A DNA stretch of 64,000 nucleotides from Acidomyces sp. 'richmondensis' (taxonomy: Eukaryota; Ascomycota; Dothideomycetes; Mycosphaerellales; Teratosphaeriaceae), in assembly GCA_003545705.1 (NCBI GenBank), contig QVLQ01000014.1:620001-684000 (forward strand), given 5' to 3'. This document shows, in pieces, positions 1-12,134 of this stretch. Under the pieces are notes generated by a model. That model was not told the origin of the DNA, made no database searches, and saw only the letters and a list, made by a program, of their open reading frames with translations. The position numbers and the translations under genes are program-made. Numbering within the stretch: the first letter of the stretch is position 1; every line of letters begins with the position of its first letter.

Positions 1-243
1 ACAAGTAACACCGCCAGTTGCGGATCTACAGATGATCACTCGCTTCTCATCAAGGCCGTTGGAATTATTCAGATTGATTGTGAGTCGATCCTACCAATGT
101 CCTGTTCACGTTTAATGCTGATGACACATGGTGTAGTAAAGGGACGAGACGGGAGCGAAGGGCAGAAGAAAAAAAATTTAGGGGGAGAAAAAAGAAAAAG
201 GTAATTTCCCAAAGCGGGTAGAAAAACGAGAGCAAAAAGAAAA

Positions 244-2007
244 ATGCGTGCCGCAAAGATTTTCGCCAAAATCATTGCGGTTCTCCGATCGCCAGGGGCT
301 CGACGAGATGTTGCCACCGCTGCTCCAACCCAACTTGTTGAATTCATCGCAGCGGACGAAAAGTCTGGCACGGCCACTCTTGTCATCCCCGAGAAATCAA
401 CTGACCGCCGTGGCTATACCGTCGCGGCTAAAGCCCGCCGTCTGGACCGCTGGCTTGACGCTATCGTGCGCTTCTCTGGCTCCGAACTTGTCTTTGGCTT
501 TCTCTGTGCGGGACTACTGACTTGGGCCTTCCTCGGCATCCCTCTGCACAATGATCTCAACTGGCAAGTCCTCATTTCCGATATCCAGGCCATTTTGAGC
601 TATTTTTTCGACTCCCTGCTCATGCGCCAGCAACTTAATGCCTACAATGATGCCCTCTCGGCTGCCGCACAGCTACGTTCTCGAGCACTCAGTCACCGTC
701 GCATGCTCAGCACTCTGCTGCAAACGTGCGACAGAACAAAGGAGGACGTGCCCGTAATCACCATCGACCCTGGCGTGATCTCCGATCTGCACGATTCTTC
801 TTTCTCTTCCGACGAGGAGGAAGTCTATGCCCCCAATCTGCCAAAGGAGACATGGTTTGGTCGTTTTGCGACAGGGCTCGCGCACGTTGTTGGCCACATC
901 CTCACAATTGCCTTCTTCTGGGCCACGGTGGTAATTTGGCTTGCTTTCGGACCTGCGAATGGATGGAGTAACAAATGGCAACTCTACATTAACTCCGCGA
1001 CCTCCGCCCTCATGGTCTTTGTTTTCGCCTTCTTAGCTAATATCCGCGAACGACACGCCGCATACACCCATGCCTGCCTGGACGCGACATTTCGGCTAGA
1101 CTCGGCACTCGAGCGGGCCTTGCGTGCGCGCACGCACGACCGTGTCGCTAACGATGTCGTTGTTCTCCACGCCCCACGCGTAAGTACCTTGCAGCGCGCA
1201 ATTTACTATTATGCCGACCTGGTTGGCACACTCGTAGGTGTTGCGTTGCTCATCATCGCTATCGTTGCATGGATCGCCATCGGCCCGATTTTGCACTTCG
1301 ACAGCAACTGGTGGCTACTCATCGGCACCTACGCTGGCCTAGTTGGGTTGAATGACGGCTTTGTCTTACGCAATGTCCAGGCCAAGCTGCAAGATCATGA
1401 AATGCAGGAATTCGATGCCGTCGCGCGTGAGGATGAGTCGCTCTTTGCGTTGATCCACGCCGAATTGCCCGCCAAGCGGGAAGATGTCGGTCGAAAGTCC
1501 CTCAGTTCGCGAATCTCGCTTGCCGTCGGCAGGTTCTGCGCCCACGAGCTGACGGTGCTAGTGGGCGTGACGGTCATTTTTGGCTTGTTGGCTGGGTCGA
1601 GCGTGGTACGTAATCAAATCTTCAACACACCGTCTTCTCCCCTTGGAATTATAACCCGGTGAAATGAATATTTTGCTAATCGTATTCATCTGCATCAGAT
1701 GCGATGGAGCACCACCGGTCAACTGCTCTCCAACATCCCGCCAAGCATCATCGAGTCTTTCTTCATGATTATCCTAATCACAGGTAAGTCGACTTCACTT
1801 GCCCCGGTTTTCAAACCCAGAGATGCGGAATCTTGAACCAAGAGCGTAGAGACTGATTCATTTCCAAACTTAATAGGCCACAATTTCGCCGATGCCGAGC
1901 GTCGTATCGAGATCCAGCAATTATACGAGCGTCGGATGGCGTTGATGGCTTGGGTTAGAGGATTGGGCCCGACCCCTCTGCCTCCTTCTCCTGCTTCGTC
2001 GGATTAA
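244..2007 (+). CDS. FET4-type low-affinity iron/metal permease
   Basis: Predicted plasma-membrane transporter of the low-affinity iron permease family (yeast Fet4 type: Fe2+, also Zn and Cu). Proposed join 244..1605, 1699..1783, 1877..2007, giving about 525 aa. Donor GTACGT and acceptor CAG for intron 1; donor GTAAGT and acceptor TAG for intron 2. Splicing restores the conserved end of the last membrane segment followed by GHNFADAERR, a family hallmark, then LYERRMALMAW. About seven hydrophobic segments are visible, roughly at residues 80-98, 215-237, 243-265, 320-345, 355-375, 435-455 and 465-485. Without splicing the frame would stop at 1662 and lose the hallmark. The ATG follows an A-rich leader. 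The family is clear; the substrate is inferred. Confidence 0.88.
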
Positions 2008-3961
2008 ATCTTTTACTATGATTTGATCCGCCATTCGACTTGTCAAGTGTCTCCATCCGGAGTAGAGGGCGTTTCTCGGATGGCTGAGTTTAATCCGTTG
2101 CATTTTTTAATCCTGCTTCTTTTAATCCTGGGTGTGCTGCAATTGAGGGAAGTGGAGGAGAGATGGGGTTTTTTTTTATTTATGGTACGTGGAAGCATTG
2201 GGATGCTATTTTTTTTAACAAGATTGAAAGAGTAAGAGCCCCATTCAACATGGGACATTCCCGATATAAGGTGGCGTAAGCAAAAGTGCTTTTTCAATAG
2301 GATACCGGTTTTTGTTCCCTCGAGTGCAAACAAGCGGCCATCAGGACAACCTGGTCTACTGAGAGGTTGCGGCCGGTCAACCTTCCTGTGCAGGCTCAAG
2401 GAAAAATTTGCCATCGTAACTGAGCGTCGGATGGTCGCAAGGCATGCTAACAGAACTGCTCAATGTTTCCACAAGGGTACACTGGACTTCTGGGGGTACC
2501 GTTGTGCCGGGTGTGAGGTCGTCCAGGCAATGAAATCTTCGTAAGTTCATATGTCACGCTCAGATCGCATTCATTTTTCCATCTTCGGCAACCAAAAATT
2601 TATTCCAATACCACAAAATCGATATCTTCAACATGCCCTCACACCCGCCGTCTTCATCTGTCAAACTCCGATCTCCACACTGCCTCTCGCTGCGAAATCG
2701 CCCGCACTGGATCCGGCTGTCCTATTTAGGACTAATCACTACTTCCGGCCGCGACACATTTGCGATCTCGCCTTCGGTGTTTCTCGCCTTATCTGACCCC
2801 GGATATCATGACGAGGTGACGAGCTTGCCATCAAGGACGACGTGTTCGACTCACTCATGGGAAGTCGCGTCCAGACTTCATATGACTCCCAGGTACGTGG
2901 CGCACATGGCTATCCACAATGACGGAAGAGAGTTCGACGCGGAGACCGGACGCTTGGATCCCCAATTCCAATTTCCAAGCCTCCAACTTCGTTTGCAGAG
3001 GAGACTCTACAGTCCACAGGTTTTCAATTTCGTCCCGATTATTTCCGCGGACACGTAGCGGCAAAAATCTGGCGACCCGGCGATCAATGGAATCAAGGGG
3101 TGAACTTTGCTGCATTTTTGATCGCTCACGCTGCTTGCCGCAGAAGCTGTGGGCACGTGGAAGTAGATGACGGTGCACGACGCGTGTGTTTCGTCCAGAA
3201 GGGCCGTAGGGTGTTGATCGACGCGACCAGTAGGCGAGCCTTGATGGTTCCAGCATGACTGGTAGGTGAAGTGCCTCGGGGAAAGCCCAGCGGCGTGTGT
3301 CCGGTTATGTGCGTGTATTGGAAGCCGAGGTATGTCGACATAAAAACCCTATATACGCTTTTCTATTTTACTCCATGACTCCTCCCGAATGCATCCATTC
3401 GTAACAGATACCAGACGCCAATAGGGCCATTGTTGGATAGGAATGCAGGACTTCAACCTGAGGCACCGCCACGTCGGCTCGGAGAATATACAGCCGCCCC
3501 GCGAGCGGCCCGCCATGTCCCTGAAACGCGGCTCCCCCCGCGCTACGCCTGAGTTGAAGCTGAAACACAGAATGTTTGGAGAACGACAACAGGAGATGCT
3601 GACGTGCGGCACACACTGCGACGGTGAGCGCCGCACGATGCTGTCCGGAAGGTGAGCCAGCCGTACGCTGCGCCCCCCTCTTTCCCCCCGCGACCGGGCA
3701 TACATATGTAGCAAACGTTTCACACCCCCCCCCCCATTTCAAACCTGCCAACCCTCCTCCCCGTCCACATCTCCCCCCTTCGACCAGCACCCCAGCGTGT
3801 TTGCCCCGCCGGCGCCTGTGTGAGGCCCGCCCAGCAGTTCCGCGGCGGCCAGCTGCTTCATCCGCTATCGTCTGCGACACGACGGCCTTCACAATTCTTG
3901 GGGGCGACAGGGAGTCGGAGGGCATTCATCCATAATCGTCATCCCTATCATCAAAGGCGCG
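2008..3961. other. Intergenic, 1.95 kb, no gene recognised
   Basis: Lies between the metal permease and the F-box gene, which both run rightward. The last part (about 3,720-3,820) is strongly C/T-rich on the + strand, including a run of 11 C at 3725-3735. This is the pyrimidine-rich type of leader common before fungal start codons. The ORFs here are of low-complexity composition and match no family I know. Confidence 0.6.
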
Positions 3962-6051
3962 ATGGGGCTGCTCAAGCATTTTCGCAGCAAATCGCGGCTC
4001 TCGCCCACCGCTGCGACCGCCCCTCTATCGTGGTCGTCGTTGTCATCGTCGTCCTCGCCACCGCCCAAGTCGCCTATCCACGCGGTCTTTTCCAAGTCCA
4101 CCCGACATCACACCCCGCCCGCCGCGCCGATGCCAGCTCCGGCGTATCGCGGACGTGACCACACGCAGCGCCTACCGGACGCGGTGCTGCGGCGCATCTT
4201 CTCGTATGTGTGCCCGCACACGCAGGACACGACGTACGAGCCCAGCGAGCGCAGCCAGATCGGCGACGGATGCATGCTCTGCGATCTGCGCGACCTGGCG
4301 GCGTGCGCGCAGACGTGCCGCAAGTGGTATCAGGTGGGGCAGCGGCTACTATACGGCAGTGTGCGCATCGACGCTGTGCACTACTGTGCGCTGGAGGAGG
4401 TGCTGGCGGAGCGGCGGAAGAAGCATGCCGGGAAGCCGTTCCGCGGACGTGGAGGGGCGGAGCGGGGTACATCGAGCCCGGTGAGATCCCCAATGTGCGT
4501 TTGGGCCTGCTGTGTCGGACGGTGCGCGAGAATGGCCGGCTGGCGGAGCAGGTGCGCTGGCTCAAGCTGCCCTACATGACGCGCGAGACGGCCAAAGGCG
4601 AGCTTGCCCGCACCGTGTCCGCCCTGCCCAAGCTGCGCTATGTCGACCTGCCCGACGCCTTCTTCACCGGCGACCCCTCATGTCTGGCCTTGCGCGGCGA
4701 GTTGGAGGCCCGCTGTCCCGACATCCGCAAGATGGCCTACCTCGGCGGCAGCGAGGAGGCCTTCGACATGCTGGCGCAGGGCTACTGGTCGGCCATCGAG
4801 ATCCTCGACCTGCGCGGTCTAGCCGTCGAGCCAACCACCCTGCGCATCGTCCTTGCCGCCCTGCCGGCCCTCCGCGACTTGACCCTCGCCGACCTGGCGT
4901 GGGTCGACGACAGCGTCTTCCAGCCGTCACCCGGCCAGCTGCCCGACTTCCCCCCCGTGCGCACCCTGCGGCTGGAGAACACGCCGCATGTGACGGCCCA
5001 AGGTCTGGTCAGTTACCTCCAGACGCCGGCCAACCGCGACGCCCTGACCGAGCTCTCGCTTTCCGGCACCGGCATCGCGGTGCCTGACCTGCACCTTGTG
5101 CTCTGGCATGCATCCGCCCTGCACCACCTCTCCATCCTCGAGACCGTGTCCAAATCCATGGCGCTCACCACCTCGACCCAATTGCCTCCGCTGACATCCC
5201 CCACCCTCTCCACCATGAACTTCGAAATTGTCAGCTCTGACGATGTGCACGGCCTTCAGAAGCCCACGGAGAGCTACTACGCCTACCTGGCCTCTTCCCT
5301 CCACCAAAACGCCCTCCCTGCCCTCTCCGTCCTCTATGTCCGGGACCCAAGCTTTCCCGAGCTGCTGCTCCTCTCCGGGGTTCCTAAACCTTACGCCTGC
5401 ACCTTCTCTGACGGCTCTCGCAAATCCCAAATCTCCAGCTTCTCCAATTTTTCCAAACTCTCCGTTGCTGACAGCGGCGATCCCACTGCTGCTGCCCGTA
5501 AACCCTTCGCGCATGGAGGAGGAACGACTGGCTTCAACCAAACCCTCGAAGTGTTCTCCAAGGGTATCGACGAGCTGGAGTGGGTCTTCACCTTTGTCAA
5601 CCCCACTGCTGGAGCCGGCTCAACTTCCACCTCTTTATCCGGCACCACAGCTACACCGCCCACAGCTCGGCCCCTCAGCGCCTACGATGCCTCGCGCGGC
5701 CTCGGCCCTCAATGGGCACAGGGCGGTTTTGGTGGTGAAGCGCGCAAAAGCGTCATGGTGGGCAACGGATTCGGCGGGTTCCTCGCCGTGCCACAGGAGG
5801 AAGTGCCACGGCCGATGACGGCGGGGGCGAGGGGAACCGGGTCCGGCAACATGGTCCATCTGGGGGTGAATGGAGGGGGAAATCAGATCGACGGAGTCGG
5901 TGGGACGAAGTGGGCAAGTGCGGTGAATGCGCCCAGTTTTTTGAATGCGCCGCCGACTTTGGGCGGGATGAGTGGCTCGGGCGGTAGGGCAGGAGGGGGT
6001 AGGGTGGATCGGAGTGAGGTGAGGAAGAGTCGGTTGGATATGTGGCGGTGA
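3962..6051 (+). CDS. F-box protein with leucine-rich-repeat-like region, one frame break
   Basis: Likely substrate-recognition subunit of an SCF ubiquitin ligase. The N-terminus is Ser/Pro-rich (residues 1-65). The F-box-like segment is QRLPDAVLRRIFSYV, then a Cys-containing loop and DLAACAQTCRKWYQVGQRLLY. After the break come CRTVREN, LPYMTRE and regularly spaced Leu-rich units (LRYVDLP, IEILDLRGL, LRDLTLADL, VRTLRLENT) resembling LRRs, then a Gly/Ser/Thr-rich tail. Total is about 690 aa. The frame starting at 3962 holds to about 4440, and the frame used from about 4480 to 6051 is different. Both sides look conserved, so the gene needs a 1-base indel or a splice between them. The only GT-AG option of the right phase that spares conserved sequence is 14 nt (4449-4462), too short for a normal intron. 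Confidence 0.75.
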
Positions 6052-9000
6052 AGGAAGAGCTGGATCTCTTTTGGCATTTGACGATGCATACATGTCTGTT
6101 TGTGTGATGGTCTCGTTTCGGTCTCGTTTGATCGTAGACAGGCTTGGGAAAGCGATGTGGGGGCTTGGGAACATGTGATGAGTATGATCTCGCGTTAGGC
6201 ATCTTTTGACCGGCGTTCTCGTACGTTATTCTCGTTTTGCTGATTGTTTAATGTCTTCGGGCATTGGCGTTGCTTTGACTTGTCAGAGGATCTTGCTTGA
6301 ATGGGACGGGGCAGAGCGGAAAGATATTCAGCATGCGCAATGGGTTTCTCAGCCGCTCCTATGAAGACTAAACATTTTGCGTGCCTTGTGATATGCGGTA
6401 TCAAGTGGGTTTGGGCTCTCAAGCATCCTGCATTTTCAATCTGTCGAGTTGGATATTTTGTCCTTTTTAGGTTGTGCTTGATATAAAAAAAAAGGAAGAG
6501 GCTTTCCCTCATTGCATCCATTGTTCATGTCTTGCTCTCAATCACTTGAAGCTAAGTTTCCGATAACGACGGCCGAGGACGACTCTGTATCACATCTTGC
6601 CACTTGCGGACCGGATAAAACACACCAAGGAAGAGTGAAGAATACAGATAACAGCCACATCGCATTTTGTCTCGAGTCGGCCATTAGCTTCTCAATGAAG
6701 CGGAGATCCAGGCACGAGAAGGTCGACAGAAGGCGTCTCGCCCGTAGCTAGCGACCGATGAAGGACGTACGGGACGCTGGAACGTGGCTAGGGACTACAG
6801 CATGGCCAATTCTTCTAACAATGAGTCGAAGTTAAGGCGGATGAATATGTCGAATTTTAACGAATGGGTATGGGAACCGCTGGGAGAATGCCAGTCTTAT
6901 GGCACTCCTGCCGGGCCTTCGTGACATCTGATCCGCTATTGCAAAGTATATGTTTTAGGAGCATCTGAACGTTTGATCGGACTCAAAATCCTCATCATGA
7001 TCCGTATCAAGAAGCTTGAGATTTGTACAACGCTGTACCAAGTTCACACTGGCAGCAGATGTGCGGCGACTTACACAAGTTCACCTCACAAGAATCCGCA
7101 CTCCATGTAGTCTATACAAGCTTGCGGGAGCTGCCGACCAACGTTTTCCCTTCAGTCTTATTGCCTTACCTATGTCTGCCGTTTTCGCTCGACTCGATTC
7201 AAGACCACATCATGCGCATCTTAATGTCTGACAGGATTATTATGCAGTTCGATTTTGGTATGGTTTTCAATTCGGTTTGATGGACATTTCCATTCGTCTG
7301 CACCCTGCCTTCCGCAGTCATGCTCTTCGCAGAGGGGACAGCAGGCTGAGGCCCTCTGAAAACCTCTGCCAATACCCGGATTGGAGCGTTCGGCCATGAA
7401 GAGCTGAGTCTTGAGTCTTCTTGGTTGTCATCTTTTATTTCTGATGCTGTTCTGGAAGTCTCCTATCGTTACTCAGACATGATTTCGATCGAGGTGGGCC
7501 CACCCCATCACAACGCAGCCGTCCGCAACGACGACGTCATAACATGAATCCTGCCTGCCTTTTCTAATATTTTTTGCACGTTCCAATTTCTGCGAGTTTG
7601 CCTCCAGATGTTCCTCAGGGACAGCAGGATCGGTAAAATCAGCCCCGCTCTTGAAATCTCTCCATATCAGCCCTACACGCGCCAGTATTAGAGCACCATG
7701 GCCTGCGCGTCTTCGATGCTTGACGTTTGGGCAGAATACGGAATAAGGCTCTTTGTTGAAGCTCGTAGACGCTTAGGAGTGAGACCCCCGAGAATTCCTG
7801 CTCTACACCTTCAGTTTTTCTTCCGATGTGAATCACAAGATTGGTGTGCGAAAGACGTCCTCAATTCCACTAGCCACAGACATGATTATGCATAGGATCG
7901 TGGTATCATCCATAGATTGCCCAAGCGCCGTAGCAAACCATTTTGGGAGAGGCGTCCGGCTTCTGAAGTGTTACAAACCATGATGATTGAAGGGCATATT
8001 CATCAGGAAATTGTTCGCAATTCTAATCTCCACAATGCGCCAATATGTCCAACGCTTGCCTGATCCGCCACTCTCGGAAGGCCGTATAGACTTTGCTGGG
8101 AGTTTGAACAATCTTGCGAAAGGAAGCCTATTACAACTTTCTATTTCACAATCTTATTCCATGACAGCGCCACTACATCCTGTTGTGTCCAATATTCAAA
8201 TTCCATATCGTCTGAGGGTGAGGCCCTCTCCGAGGTGGCGACGCATCGATTCTTCTTCATAGACAGCGTGATGAGAAGAAGCCTGCTGGCTTTCGCTTTC
8301 TCCTTTCCCAGCGCACTTTCTCCTATGCATCGCATTTTACCATCCGTAGCAGTGCCTTTGGCAGACTCAAAAGCAGATCGAACTACTTTGACGACTTCCA
8401 TCTCAGGCTTGGAAAGGGATTTGGACGTCTCACGAAACCTATTGGATGACTAGATGACTTTCGAACAGGCTGCAAAGTTGGATGATACCCGAATCCTTCT
8501 TCAAAGGCAGTGCGGTCGCACTTGTGCAACACCCGAATCGCTGAGCGACTGGGCCGGTCGCGGTGATGGTGACGAGCGAAGTTCTATCTCAGATGGAGCG
8601 GCTCTAGAGTTTTCCTTCGTCAATTTTTACTCATATTCTTTCCCGTCTCGAACAATGTCGCTCTGAATAGCACCATCATTTGGAGTCTTGTACGATGGCC
8701 AACTTCAACGCTAAGTTTGTATTTCCATTACGGGAAGGAGGGTCCGAAGACGTCCCAATTGTTAGCTTGTATACCTGGAAGTTCCAATTATGGCGCGAGC
8801 TGTTTTCGCATATCTTTAAACGGCTTCTAAAATCAATGATCTGTCAGCAGTGAGACTAATTTATTCGCGGAATAATATTAGCCAAGTGTTAGGTCCTGCA
8901 TTGCCATTGGTTCTCTGGCTACGCGAGTTGAGTTGTGATCCTCGGTCGTTGCGCAGAGTTCAATATGCGGGGGACATTGAACTCTTATAATTGTCTTACA

Positions 9001-9085
9001 GGACTTCTCCACCTACATGCTATGACAGCAACGTAACCAATAACAAGACGCGATAGTCATACGCTCTCGAATCGTGTTTGCAACA
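6052..9085. other. Intergenic, 3 kb, no gene recognised
   Basis: No family recognised on either strand. Short ORFs (for example 7023-7280, 8235-8453 and 8454-8666 on +, 8141-8401 on -) show no motif I know and no credible splicing partner. They may be relics of an unidentified gene. A TATA-like TTATAA at about 8985-8990 lies some 95 nt upstream of the P450 start. Confidence 0.5.
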
Positions 9086-10820
9086 ATGGAATCCACAATT
9101 ACTGGAGCGTCTTTGGTTGCCTTGGCGGCTGGCATCGCAAGTCATGTGCTCTACTTCAACCGCTACGAGTGCCATATGTATGGCTTCTTGTACCTGTGGA
9201 CTTTCTTCGCCGCATTTATTGTGGGCGTACTTACCTTGTCAAGGGTGCACAACTTCGCTCTCGGCCAAGCTATTTTAAATACATCTGGAGTTGCGGCCTC
9301 TTATCTGGCTGGTGTATACGGTAGCACGCTTATCTACCGTATTTTCCTCAATCCTCTAAACAAGCTGCCCGGACCATGGCCAGCAAGAATTTGCAATCTT
9401 TGGTTCTCACTTCAGACTGGCAATTGTGATGCTTATTATAAGCTGCTCGCTTTACATAAGAAATACGGCCCGATCGTCCGTATTGGCAGCAATGACCTGT
9501 CGATCGTGGATCCCGATGTGATGGAGACCGCTTATGGACCGAATTCGAGGATAACGAAAAGTCCCTGGTATGATGGTGATAAGCCTTTGACATCAATGCA
9601 TACTTCTCGCGACAAGGCGCTTCACGACAAACGGCGGAAAGTGTGGGCGCCAGCTTTCTCCGATAAAGTATTGACAATCGTTGAAGTGCACACGTATACC
9701 ATTACTGACGCTGCGTAGGCCCTCCGTGAATATGAGACGGTCATCGATGACCTCAATGCGAAAGTAGTAGAACGCTTCAGCGATCCCAAAATTCAACCGA
9801 TCAATGTGAGAAAGTGGTTCAACCTGTATTCGTTCGACGCTATGGGACGTCTTGCCTTTGGCAAAGACTACGGCATGTTGGACAGTGGAGAGAAGCAGGA
9901 ATCGTTAGATCTTCTGAGTGAAGGGATGCAACCGTTGGCGCATCTCCTACCAATTTGGCTCTTCCGGATGCTGGTCCAGACTCCAGGCTTGGGCGCAGGA
10001 TTCAAGAAGTTCATCCGATTCTGTATTGATGAGCTTACGTGGCGCGTCGAGCATGCTGGAGAAGCTGAAGAGAAAGGCCGCACTGATATCATGTCCTCAA
10101 TCCTCAAAGCATATAAAGGTATGAAACAGCCGCAGAACGACCCAATGTTACAGGCGGATTCTAGGCTTATTATTGTTGCTGGATCTGATACCACTGCTGC
10201 TACCTTAACGTTTCTCTTCTATCATCTTGCCAAAGATCCAAGCCAGGTCAAGAAGCTTCGGGACGAGCTGCGTCCACTATGCCAAGGGGATTGGCACGAC
10301 GTAAATATCCGTCAGGCACCCCTCCTGAATGGAGTAATCAACGAGGCGTTGCGCTTGCACCCTCCGGTTCCCAGTGGGGTATCCAGACTCACTCCAAAGG
10401 AAGGCATGAAAGTTGGTAATCAATGGATCCCGGGAAACACCGTCTTCCTCATGCCGCAGTATGTCATGGGCAGGGGTGAGCTTTTTCAATGATCATACGT
10501 CGGATTAGTTCCGTACTGACGCCAGCATAGATGATTCTATCTATCCCGAGGCCAATGAGTTCATACCAGAACGTTGGGGAAGCAAACCCGAATTGGTTCG
10601 ACATAAGGACGCATTTGCTCCGTTTTCCATGGGACCATTTGGATGCATTGGGAAAAATCTCGCCCTGATTGAATTGCGCACATTGACGGCCAGGCTGGTA
10701 CTTGCGTACGATATGAAGCTTGCGCCGGGCGAAGATGGCAATAGACTGTTGTACAAGACTCTCGATCATTTTACAGTCGACCCAGGAGATTTGGACATTG
10801 TATTCACGAAGGCGACATGA
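9086..10820 (+). CDS. Cytochrome P450 monooxygenase
   Basis: Haem-thiolate monooxygenase, ER-anchored through hydrophobic N-terminal segments (about residues 5-75). Join 9086..9667, 9719..10475, 10531..10820, giving 542 aa. Splicing gives AFSDK-ALREYE and MGRDDSIYPEANEF, both continuous P450 sequence. Motifs: Pro-rich hinge LNKLPGPWP, I-helix AGSDTT, ExxR in NEALRLHPP, PERW, and the Cys loop FSMGPFGCIGKNLA. The Arg/His usual in FxxGxRxCxG is Phe here, a variant I recall from some fungal families. The open frame extends to a GTG at 9074, but the first ATG is 9086. The neighbours (a small protein, a Zn2Cys6 regulator, a broken SDR) suggest specialised metabolism; the substrate is unknown. Confidence 0.92.
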
Positions 10821-11326
10821 ACGGGATAATATAAAAGAAGTGGAAAGAGGGTTGTGAGTTTGGAAAGCTGAGGTCAACGCCCATGTTTTGAACTTCCTCT
10901 CATCGATGGCGTTGGTCGGACCAATTGCAAACCCACATTTTATCTTGTTACGCGGCTATGAGGGCTTGAAATGGGAGTTCGGTGAGACAAGCACCTGCGC
11001 ACTTGCAATGAGAACGAAACGGTCGATGCAGATCTTAAAGTCCGAGAGTGCTTTGACAATTTTTACATTTCCAAACAATACATGTGTTGGATTCATTTTC
11101 TTCGAGTTTATTCAGTTTTCTTCTTGAACGCTGAGCTAGGTCATTCGTCCAAGATGGGCTAGCTGCAGCTGTCAGACGTTCCATCCAATGCTGATCCTTC
11201 GGGCGCTGGTGCGTCATCGTACGCGATTTGTGAACCGGGGTTTTCTATTTATTTGAGAGTTATGCTGTCCCCAAGCACCTGTATCGGAAATCGCTTCCAG
11301 TCTTCAGATTACACAGTGAAAGCTGC
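10821..11326. other. Intergenic, 0.5 kb
   Basis: Holds the 3' flank of the P450 and the promoter of the small gene at 11327. No further gene, repeat or clear regulatory site seen. Confidence 0.55.
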
Positions 11327-11705
11327 ATGGACAAAGTGCTGAACAAAATGCCTGATATTGCTCCAGATGGGCCTCTAGATGGTCAAAAGGGTATGGGTGC
11401 TACTGACTTGGTAGAGTACGAAGGCAGATTAGGACTTACATTGCCACGATATAGGCCTCTTGTCCCCGATTGGAGATCCGCTTGGTCAAGTTCTTGATAA
11501 AGGATTGAAGCCGGTGGGCGTCCTTACAGGCGCTATCGGCCGACCCAGCGGCGAAGCCTTGCAGAACGTCGAGAAGCAGGCCAAGAAGGAAAAAGGCTAT
11601 CAGGGTGGATACCATGACTATGAAAAGGCTGAGGCGATGGAAAATGCGGGTGGGGAGAGAATTGGGGGGAAGGAACAGACGGGTCAAAACCCACTTGGAT
11701 TATAA
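11327..11705 (+). CDS. Small conserved-type fungal protein, Gly/Lys-rich, unknown function
   Basis: Two-exon gene: 11327..11390 and 11455..11705, giving 104 aa. Donor GGTATGG and acceptor ATAG; splicing reads KMPDIAPDGPLDGQKG then LLSPIGDPLGQVLDKGLKPVG. The body is small, hydrophilic and rich in Gly, Lys and Glu, with GDPLGQVLDKGLKPVGVLTG and GRPSGEALQNVEKQAKKEKGY. No signal peptide or membrane segment. The composition resembles small abundant hypothetical proteins of ascomycetes, but I do not recognise a named family. Exon 2 alone lacks an ATG, which supports the spliced model. Confidence 0.65.
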
Positions 11706-12134
11706 ACACGATTATGCCTCAGCGGAAACGGCATGGCCATCGCATAGCATGGACGTAGTTGTCTAATATCTTCATGTCTGGACCTAGACTGTCGACGAGG
11801 ACTTATATGATGATTTCAGAACTTATACAATACCACAGATTGACTTTGACTGTATGTGATATATATTCCTGTTCGATGTGTACCTTCAAGGCTAAATCTG
11901 TTCTTACATGCAGTTCATTACATCGCTCGGCCAGGTTTCTTGAAAGCCCGTGAAGCACATTGGGAACACAGTAGTCTTCGCGCCTCAATCAACCCCATTT
12001 TAATCGGCGCATTCGCAACCAATTCGCTGCTTTCACTTCGTATTTGTCACAATCTCTCCGTCTGTATCCAACGCATCACTAGTTCCTCGTCACATATACA
12101 TTACGATCAAGTATTAGGATTGTACATATTTGCA
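11706..12134. other. Convergent intergenic, 0.43 kb
   Basis: Shared 3' region between the small gene (+) and the Zn2Cys6 regulator (-). Only short ORFs without recognisable content. Confidence 0.55.

Noticed and set aside
3368..3925. 185-codon minus-strand ORF upstream of the F-box gene
   Set aside because: It is the antisense of a C/T-rich leader; the Gly/Arg/Ala-rich composition follows from base bias and no motif is present.
4927..5541. 204-codon ORF antisense to the F-box gene
   Set aside because: Shadow of the GC-rich coding strand; the sense frame carries the LRR-like pattern.
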